A stretch of DNA of 13,656 bases from Bdellovibrionales bacterium (GTDB lineage Bacteria; Bdellovibrionota; Bacteriovoracia; Bacteriovoracales; Bacteriovoracaceae), in assembly GCA_023250775.1 (NCBI GenBank), contig JAHFAA010000028.1, positions 1,642 through 15,297 of the forward strand. The letters are read 5' to 3'. This document shows positions 1 to 6,600 of this stretch, in pieces. The notes below the pieces were generated by a model, which saw nothing but the letters and a program-made list of their open reading frames with translations, did no database searches and was not told the origin of the DNA. The position numbers and the translations under genes were made by a program. Numbering within the stretch: the first letter of the stretch is position 1; each line of letters opens with the position of its first letter.

Positions 1-513
1 CTGGCTGGAGACTTGGGAACCGGCCTCAGAAATACTGGCATACACCCCCCGAGCGCTGGCCGCTCGAATAATCCAGTAGGGAACAGGTTTGACTTTTATT
101 TGCGCCACACGCTTGCTGAGTTCTTCTTTCAGGGTCGGGATTTTTTGCCAGATGGTTTCAAGCGAAGTGTTGAGAACGACATACTGGCGTTTTTGAAAAG
201 GCACTTGCATTTTTGGATCGGCCACCTGCCACAGGGAATAGTCTGTCGTGACTTCGATCGCCTTGCACATGATACTCACCTTGTCGGTGGAAAAAAGCGC
301 CTTTTGGTGCAAGGTCAGTCCCTGACGTGCGCCTTTTCGAATGACAAAGGTGGCGCGTGAGGCCGAGATGGTTTGGATAATCACCAACTCTTCATCACCC
401 GTGACCGTTTTGATGCGCATCGATTTATCCAGATTGGAATCGAAATCAACCTGCGCCCAGGCCACTCCAAGAGAGAAGAAAAGGAGAATAAAAACGCCGA
501 CGACTAACTTCAT
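1..513 (-). CDS. Secreted protein of unknown function, 5' part only (runs off the left edge)
   Basis: The minus strand is open without a stop from an ATG at 513 to base 1, giving 171 residues of an incomplete protein. It begins MKLVVGVFILLFFSLGVAWA, a clear Sec signal peptide with a likely signal peptidase I cut after AWA, leaving mature QVDFDSN. The mature part contains a charged segment (FVIRKGARQGLTLHQKALF, then FSTDKVSIMCKAIEVT) and later PYWIIRAASARGVYASISEA, whose alternating pattern could be the start of beta strands. I do not recognise the family. An AAGGG lies about 13 bases before the ATG, a rather long spacing. The gene is divergent from the fibre lipoprotein gene and shares a 213-base spacer with it. 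The competing plus-strand ORFs here lack signal peptides or plausible composition. Presence of a gene is confident; function is unknown. Confidence 0.8.
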   Translation of the reverse strand, partial: MKLVVGVFILLFFSLGVAWAQVDFDSNLDKSMRIKTVTGDEELVIIQTISASRATFVIRKGARQGLTLHQKALFSTDKVSIMCKAIEVTTDYSLWQVADPKMQVPFQKRQYVVLNTSLETIWQKIPTLKEELSKRVAQIKVKPVPYWIIRAASARGVYASISEAGSQVSSQ

Positions 514-520
514 GATTTTA

Positions 521-688
521 TTGTAACCCTTTTTGTCACCCAAAGAACTCGACAGAAAGCAGGAGTTTCTTGCCCTATCTCTTGGGCATCGAAGCTATTG
601 GCATTGTTTGGAAATAGGGTCTTTCGCGGAATTACCCGAGGAAAAAGTTTTGCCCGTATAATGAAGTTGATCAGGCCTTCTCCTTAAG
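521..688 (+). promoter_or_regulatory. Upstream region of the fibre gene, similar to that of the giant lipoprotein gene (copy 1)
   Basis: This spacer segment shares ordered blocks with 3524-3650. They are TTGTAACC (521), TCGACA..AAGCAG (549-562), TATTGG.ATT.TTTG followed by AAATAGGG (596-619, 21 of 24 positions identical allowing one gap), and TCCTTAAG (681-688). The distance between the first two blocks is almost the same in both copies (28 versus 27 bases). Copy 1 carries about 30 extra bases between the second and third blocks, including a small TGCCC/GGGCA inverted repeat (571-588). I infer a shared control region or a duplicated 5' cassette. No convincing -35/-10 pair is common to both copies. 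The segment lies wholly between divergent genes, so it could act on either. Confidence 0.5.
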
Positions 689-717
689 CTTTTGTTCTAG
701 ACAGTCGAAAAGACAGT

Positions 718-721
718 GGGG
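718..721 (+). promoter_or_regulatory. Ribosome binding site favouring the GTG start at 727
   Basis: GGGG lies five bases before the GTG at 727. The alternative ATG at 742 has no comparable purine run, so the GTG start is preferred. Either start leaves the lipobox intact. Confidence 0.45.
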
Positions 722-726
722 TGTAG

Positions 727-3483
727 GTGAAAAAATTGGCCATGCGAAATACATCACTTTTGTTTGTCCTTCTCTTACTTTCTGCTTGCGTGGGAAGTGT
801 GAATAATTTAAATCCCCTGTCAGATGTAACCAAAAAAAACACGGTCAATAAAACACCGAACGTCGTAAGCATCACTGTTTCTCCTGATCGCGTAACTTTA
901 ACCGGTAGCAATTTAGATCAAGTGACAGGGATTCAAATCACAGCGGGTGGTATCGATAAAAGCATGTCGTTACTAACTCAAACGGCGGGCATCATTGAGG
1001 CCGTTGTCGCTTACTCTCCGGCACTGAGCTTTTATGCGCAAGAAACCTACGACTTGATTGTCAGTTCGGCCTCGGGCTCGACCATTTATCCCATTAATTT
1101 CGTCATTAACAGTAATACGATTACAACAGGCATGTTGAAAGATTACAGCGTAACCAATAGCAAAATTGGAACCAGGGCCGTGACCTATGACAAAATCGCC
1201 ATCACCGGGGCCGACGACGGTGATGTGCTGACCTATTCAAGCGCTGATGGCTCCTGGATTGCAGCTCCGCCCACAGGTGGCGGCGCTGGTGGGGGAGGAA
1301 GTGTCTCCTCAATTTCCCGTGGTTCGGGTTTGATGAATGCAGGGACAAGTATCACGACAACCGGAACCATTGCCGTCAATGTTGGGTCGGGGTCGGGACA
1401 GATTCAAACTTTAGATTCCAACGGCGATTTTAGCTTTGGCAATTCGATTATTCTCAATTCGCAGACGGTTGGTGAGGGCGTGTTGTCCTTGCTGGACTCT
1501 GGGGCCACGACAGATTTTCAACTTTATAACACCAGCAATTTTCATCTCCAGTATAGTAGCAACCTCACTAACTATTATGATGCCTTGATTGTGAAAAGCG
1601 ATGGCGAATTCGATGTCATGAAAAATTTGAATGTCGCCGGATCATTAATCATCAATACGGGCGGGGCCAATAGTATAACCTTTCCGACTGTTCGCGGTGT
1701 TGGCGGGCAAACGTTGATTACCAATGGAGCAGGAGTTCTCTCATGGACGACTCCGGCGGGCGGAGGCACTGTGACGAGTATTACTGCCGATGCCGTCTCT
1801 GGCCTGACAGGCGGTACGATTACGGGTGTTGGCACGATTGGAATTAACGTGGGAACCGGTGCTTTCCAAATCCCTCAGCTCGACGTCACGGCCAAGTTGA
1901 ATGGCAATATCATTCCCAGTGGGATCAGCGCGACGTTGATTGGCGGGGGACTGGTTGATAGTAATGAGTTTGACCGTCTGAATGGTGTTTTAAGTCCCAT
2001 TCAAGCACAGATTGATGCAAAAGAGCCCACTCTGGCAGCAGGAATCGCCACGCAATATTATCGTGGAGACAAATCATGGCAGCTCATTCAGGCCACTGAT
2101 GTTACGGAGACAGGGGCCCGTAAATTTATGAACATTAAGGATTATGCAGCGATTGGCGCTCTTCCGCTTTCTGGAGCGGCCGATATCTTGCAGCCTGTTT
2201 CCGAGAGGACGGTGGCGCTTTTGAAGGAAAGTGTCGCGAGTCTCAGTGCGCCGATGGCCAATCTCAACGCTAAAGCGGCACCTGCAATCGGGGAGGTGGC
2301 GGTTGGAAATGGCGCGACCTTTGATTATTATAATTTTATGACTTATCTCTACTTACAGTTGCATCCAGGTGGAGATACGTCACTTCTTATTGGCAACGGT
2401 GTTGGGTCCGGAACCATCCTGGCCGCGGGAGATTTTAACGTTGGTGTCGGAGGCGGCGCTATGGCGGCCATCACCAGTGGAACAAGTAACACGGCCCTGG
2501 GCTATCAGGCCCACTTAGCTTTGAATACAGGCACCAATAACACTGCCATCGGACGATCGGCACAAGATGATATTACCAGTGGATCGGCCAACACCAGTGT
2601 CGGGGCGAATATCATGGATAATGGGGCCACGGCCACGGTGCTAGGCAACACCGCCGTCGGTTATGGCAATTTACGAGCGGTCTCTGGAAACTACAACTCC
2701 GCATTCGGCTACAATGCACTGACCGCCAATACTTCAGGCGCCAATAATGTGGGCATCGGCGCCACCAGCGGATTGGCCCTGACCTCAGGGGGCAATAATA
2801 CTTTTGTGGGTTATGGTGCGGGAAAACTTGTGACCACATCTTCCTCCAATACTTTCCTGGGCCATAATGCCGGCGCCACTGCTGATACAACCTCCGCCAC
2901 AAGTGTCGTGATTGGTGATAGTGCCGGCCCGGCCGCGAATACTGTCATCACGGATAAACTTTATATCAACAATGCTGCCTCAAATACTCCTTTGATCGGA
3001 GGGAATTTTAGTACCAAGGTGGTGTTCATCAACCATGACATTAAGACCAACGGAGGCGATCTCGCCAATGGTACACAGGGCCTCTATGTGGATGGTGATG
3101 CTTATAAAACCACAGGAAGCAATACGTGGACGATCCCCTCGGATCGACGTTTAAAGGAGCGGATCGTGCCTTATGATCGCGGACTGGAAGAAATTCTTGG
3201 TCTGCGTCCCGTGCGTTTCCATTATAAGGAAAACCCCGCCCTAGGACTGAGTTCCAAGAGCGAAAATATCGGAGTCATCGCGCAAGAAGTGCAAGAGGAA
3301 TTCCCTGAGTCAGTCATCACGGGGATGAATGGTTATCTGGGGTTCAAACTTGATCCGGTCATCTGGGGCAGTGTTAACGCCATTCACGAGCTCAACGACA
3401 AAATTGAAAAATTAGAAAAAGAAAATCAACTGCTGAAGTCCTATCTTTGCCGCCAAGATCCCAAGGCACCCTTTTGTCCATAA
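727..3483 (+). CDS. Trimeric fibre lipoprotein with C-terminal S74 intramolecular chaperone (MAT-like adhesin)
   Basis: This 918-residue protein starts at GTG with a lipoprotein signal (LLLLSAC, lipidated Cys21), so it should be anchored in the outer membrane. Residues about 45-130 resemble an IPT/TIG-type Ig fold. Two related tail-fibre modules follow at about 193-236 and 349-393, each introduced by a Trp and a glycine-rich linker. A YYRGDKSW segment (444-451) is typical of phage and Bdellovibrio fibres. Residues 588-731 form a YadA-head-like beta-roll with repeats such as NTALG, NTAIG and NTAVG about every 17 residues. The C-terminus is a peptidase S74/endosialidase-type chaperone: SDRRLK at 805-810, then IGVIAQEVQEEFPE and a coiled coil to about 905. 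By analogy with endosialidase, autocleavage between Ser805 and Asp806 with Lys810 as catalytic partner would release the last 113 residues after trimerisation. Bdellovibrio MAT proteins of this type bind prey surfaces; the ligand here is unknown. Architecture is confident, the adhesive role is inference. Confidence 0.88.
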   Translation: MKKLAMRNTSLLFVLLLLSACVGSVNNLNPLSDVTKKNTVNKTPNVVSITVSPDRVTLTGSNLDQVTGIQITAGGIDKSMSLLTQTAGIIEAVVAYSPALSFYAQETYDLIVSSASGSTIYPINFVINSNTITTGMLKDYSVTNSKIGTRAVTYDKIAITGADDGDVLTYSSADGSWIAAPPTGGGAGGGGSVSSISRGSGLMNAGTSITTTGTIAVNVGSGSGQIQTLDSNGDFSFGNSIILNSQTVGEGVLSLLDSGATTDFQLYNTSNFHLQYSSNLTNYYDALIVKSDGEFDVMKNLNVAGSLIINTGGANSITFPTVRGVGGQTLITNGAGVLSWTTPAGGGTVTSITADAVSGLTGGTITGVGTIGINVGTGAFQIPQLDVTAKLNGNIIPSGISATLIGGGLVDSNEFDRLNGVLSPIQAQIDAKEPTLAAGIATQYYRGDKSWQLIQATDVTETGARKFMNIKDYAAIGALPLSGAADILQPVSERTVALLKESVASLSAPMANLNAKAAPAIGEVAVGNGATFDYYNFMTYLYLQLHPGGDTSLLIGNGVGSGTILAAGDFNVGVGGGAMAAITSGTSNTALGYQAHLALNTGTNNTAIGRSAQDDITSGSANTSVGANIMDNGATATVLGNTAVGYGNLRAVSGNYNSAFGYNALTANTSGANNVGIGATSGLALTSGGNNTFVGYGAGKLVTTSSSNTFLGHNAGATADTTSATSVVIGDSAGPAANTVITDKLYINNAASNTPLIGGNFSTKVVFINHDIKTNGGDLANGTQGLYVDGDAYKTTGSNTWTIPSDRRLKERIVPYDRGLEEILGLRPVRFHYKENPALGLSSKSENIGVIAQEVQEEFPESVITGMNGYLGFKLDPVIWGSVNAIHELNDKIEKLEKENQLLKSYLCRQDPKAPFCP
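2488..2934 (+). repeat. YadA-head-like beta-roll repeats within the fibre protein
   Basis: Eight N-[TSV]-x-[VILF]-G repeats start at residues N588, N605, N622, N641, N657, N674, N691 and N708, and a ninth, degenerate SVVIG follows. Spacing is 16-19 residues, mostly 17. In the trimeric autotransporter YadA such repeats form a left-handed parallel beta-roll head; the same fold is inferred here. The repeats are divergent at DNA level, so recent expansion is unlikely. Confidence 0.8.
3136..3480 (+). other. S74/endosialidase-type chaperone domain of the fibre, with terminal Cys pair
   Basis: Residues 804-918. The cleavage motif is S805-D806-R-R-L-K810, with Ser and Lys five apart as in phage endosialidase chaperones. 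The distal helix (HELNDKIEKLEKENQLLK) has heptad character and should form a trimeric coiled coil. The protein ends with Cys908 and Cys917 separated by eight residues, after the coiled coil. If cleavage happens, this tail with its cysteines is released from the mature fibre. Confidence 0.8.
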
Positions 3484-3523
3484 TCCTAGAGTGTAGAATC
3501 GCGGCCGAATTTTGTGGCAGCTT

Positions 3524-3650
3524 TTGTAACCTTCCAGTGAGGTCAACAATTCGACATAAGCAGTAACTTATTGGAATTATTTGAAATAGGGGAATGATTG
3601 CCTCAGCTATTTGAAAAAAGGCGGAAAATGGAGACAGGGCGATCCTTAAG
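3524..3650 (+). promoter_or_regulatory. Upstream region of the giant lipoprotein gene (copy 2 of the shared region)
   Basis: This is the counterpart of 521-688, with TTGTAACC (3524), TCGACATAAGCAG (3551-3563), TATTGG to AAATAGGG (3569-3591) and TCCTTAAG (3643-3650) in the same order. It lacks the roughly 30-base insertion of copy 1. Its presence implies that the giant lipoprotein gene has its own promoter rather than depending only on read-through from the fibre gene. No clear rho-independent terminator is visible between the two genes. Confidence 0.5.
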
Positions 3651-3658
3651 TATCTTAA

Positions 3659-3663
3659 AAGGA
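3659..3663 (+). promoter_or_regulatory. Shine-Dalgarno AAGGA deciding the GTG start at 3672
   Basis: AAGGA ends eight bases before GTG 3672, an ideal spacing. The alternative ATG at 3705 is preceded by a weaker GGGAA at only four bases. The upstream start also adds Lys and Arg to the signal-peptide n-region. Confidence 0.6.
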
Positions 3664-3671
3664 TTGGGTTT

Positions 3672-6600
3672 GTGCCCGATAAGTTGACGAGGTTTGGGAA
3701 CTTTATGAATTTTGGTGTTCTGAAATTCTTATGGGTGGGTTTACTCCTACTTTCTGCCTGTCTTCCAGAGAAGGGCAAAGAGCAAGCGTCATGCGGTGAA
3801 TACCAATCCTTCGATTCCAAAACACGCACCTGTGTCGACGTGGGAGTGCCAAGAAAAACTCCCACCGGGACGTTGAGCAATGTGACGGTGGCGGAAGATT
3901 CAGGGACCACGTTGGTGGCGCTTTCTTACACTGATATCAATAAAGACATTGCCGTGGGCTGCTATATTTCGTCGGCCAGTAGTTCGCTTGATGGTGATGG
4001 ACTTCTTCCGGTGAGCTGTTCCTGTGTGGCGGGAATTTGTACTGCCAAAATCACCCCTGATACCAATTATTACGGGCTGGCAGAATTCCGTTATAAGATC
4101 GCCGATGTCGATGGCACTGGCGTTGAGCAAATTGTCGGTGTCACCGTCACGCCGGTGGACGATGCTCCCGTGAACAATCTGCTGGGTATTTCACCTTTAA
4201 ACGGATCGAGCATTCTAGAAGATACCACTGTTGACTGGACGCTTGCTTACTCTGATGCCGATGGTGACAAGGCCACGGCCTGTAATATTCAAAATGTTTC
4301 ACCCCACGCCGCCATTCAAACGGCGTGTGCTTGTAGTGTGCTTGGGGTTTGTAAATTTTCTTTGGCCGGGACGCCTCAGCACTATTATGGTGCTGGCCAA
4401 TTTTTCTCCTATCAGGTGTATGCCAACGGCAAGTGGTCAACTCCTTCGACGGTCTTTTTTAATATTACCGCCGTGAATGATGCTCCCACTCTCAGTGCTA
4501 CGATTAATTACACTATTCTGGAAGGGAGTACCATGACGGCCCTCTCGATTGGAAAGGGAACAGGTGTCGGTGCTCTCTATGTCGCTGGTAGTGGTTCTGG
4601 TTCTGGCAGTGATGTGGACAATACCAACGCCCAGCTGGTCTACACCGCCATCTCCGGGCCGCTGGCACCCGGTGCCACTCTCGACAACTGTATGGCGGGT
4701 GCAAGCGATCTCGACTGTGAATATAATCCGGGCGATTCTAATTATAACGATGATTACAAGTTGGAAACTGTCCTGGTTCCCGTTGATGGAGTGGGGGCAC
4801 CGTATGCACTTAGATTGCGTGCCAAAACACCCGGTGACTTGACTCCCAATATTACCTTTACCCTTCTAACAGGGGGAAGCGGTGGCGGGGCCACTGTCAG
4901 CAGCGTCACCACCAGTAGTATCACTGTCACGATTGAGGATGGGGTGACTACCGCCAAGACTATCAAAGATGCCATCGAGGCCCATGCCGCCGCCAACGCC
5001 CTGATTGAAGTGATCATGCTTGGTTCGGTGCCGATGACCGCAGGCGCGACTCTCTCACTCACAGGCGCCGTGAGTACAGTGGAGAAAATCACCTATATGG
5101 TGGCCGATCCGGGCGGTCTTACGGCCGGGCCGGCGACGGTCAATATCAGCATTACACCGGTTAATGATCGTCCGACTGGGCCTGGTGATTTTTCAGTTCC
5201 CGATTTTGCTGAAGATACTGTGGGAACCTTCAACTTAAGGCCGGGTTCTGATCCGGATTATAATGCGGACCAGGGAACGCTGTCGTACAAACTTAAAACA
5301 GCACCAATTGCAGCTGCGGGAGTGTTATCGGGTTGCATGGACCTGGCGGGAAGTGATGGCCCTTGGGATCTGACTTGTACCTTCACACCTGTGAGAAATT
5401 ACTCCGGTGGCCCGGTGACCTTCCAATACACAACCAGTGATGGAATTTTGGATGCGACACTGCCCACCACGGTCAGCTTTAACGTCACTCCCGTCAATGA
5501 TAATCCTGTCATCTGCCAATACTCGGCCTTTGCCGATGCACCAGAGTGTGGACTCAATCATTGTGTGGGAAGTGGAACGCCTGTGTCCCATAGTATTGTT
5601 CCCACCTCCCATTCATCCAGCAAACCGGTTTATTGGTACGACACGGCGTCGGCCCTTTGCTGGAGAAGTAATGGTGCAACTGCCAGCAGTTGGGAGATTG
5701 ACGAGGATGGATATATTGCCGATGCCACCGTCAATCAAGATGATCCTATCATCGCTAATCACATCCGAATCGATGAGGGCGGTGGAGATGTCAATGAAAA
5801 TGTTCAGACCTTAACTCTGTCAGTTGAAAGCTCTAACCCAGCGGTTATCCCTGTGGCAGGAATAGCCATGTATTTTCCCGGCTCTCCAAATACCGCAACT
5901 CTGGGAACGTCCTGCACGCCTGCAGTACCATGTGCTTATTCAGAAACAGGAACTTCGGCCGATGCCGGAGATCTTAAAATGGTGATTACTCCCGCTGGCT
6001 CAACTCCGGGAACAAGTATCATCAAGCTGAAAGTTACCGACAATGGGGGCAAAGATGTTTACCAGACGTTTTTGGTGACGGTGCGCGAGGCCGGGGCCCT
6101 TCACAACGGCTGGGCCAATCTCAAGGCCCTCGGGCCTAAAATCGATCGCAATGATGTGCCTGTTGGGAACCCATACGTTTGTAGTTTTAGTAAAACCAAA
6201 TGCAGCTCAGGAATGGCCTGTCGGGGAACAGGGTCTCCTGTGCTGAGCGCCGACGAACTTCACGCCATCTACCTTGATGAATCGAGCCCCAGCTCGCCAA
6301 GCTGCTATTTGGCAGAAGCAAAAGTTGTCATTGGCAGCCTTACCTATAAGGCCCGTCAAGAAGGGATCATTACCATTGACGTGGTCAGTGCTGCTGCCAA
6401 GGGTGTAACTGTGGTGGGCAAACATATTCTCATAAAAATTGTTCCCGGAGATACGGATTCAGACGACATCGAAACAATGGTCAGAGGAGACAATGATTCC
6501 ACCTGCGCCGATGGCGATGCGAGTTGCCTGGTCACAGTGGAAAAAACTGGGCCTAATATTTTTGAGGCGGTGACCGCCGCTCCTTATGGTCTGAATATAA

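Noticed and set aside
13..526. Two plus-strand open frames at 13-360 and 341-526
   Set aside because: The minus strand here is open over its full length with a signal peptide; the plus-strand frames have unlikely composition and no ribosome binding sites.
596..619. Sigma-54 type -24/-12 promoter in the shared block
   Set aside because: A GG is present, but the required GC twelve bases later is AA.
657..662. Perfect TATAAT as a -10 box for the fibre gene
   Set aside because: No -35-like hexamer lies at 16-18 bases, and the matching position of the second upstream region reads GAAAAT, so it may be chance.
2062..2070. RGD tripeptide in the fibre protein as an integrin-binding site
   Set aside because: It is part of the common YYRGDKSW fibre motif, found in phage and bacterial shafts, with no reason to expect integrin binding.
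3392..3910. Minus-strand 172-residue open frame across the junction of the two lipoprotein genes
   Set aside because: It overlaps the ends of two well-supported plus-strand genes and the shared upstream region, and the protein shows no domain or signal.
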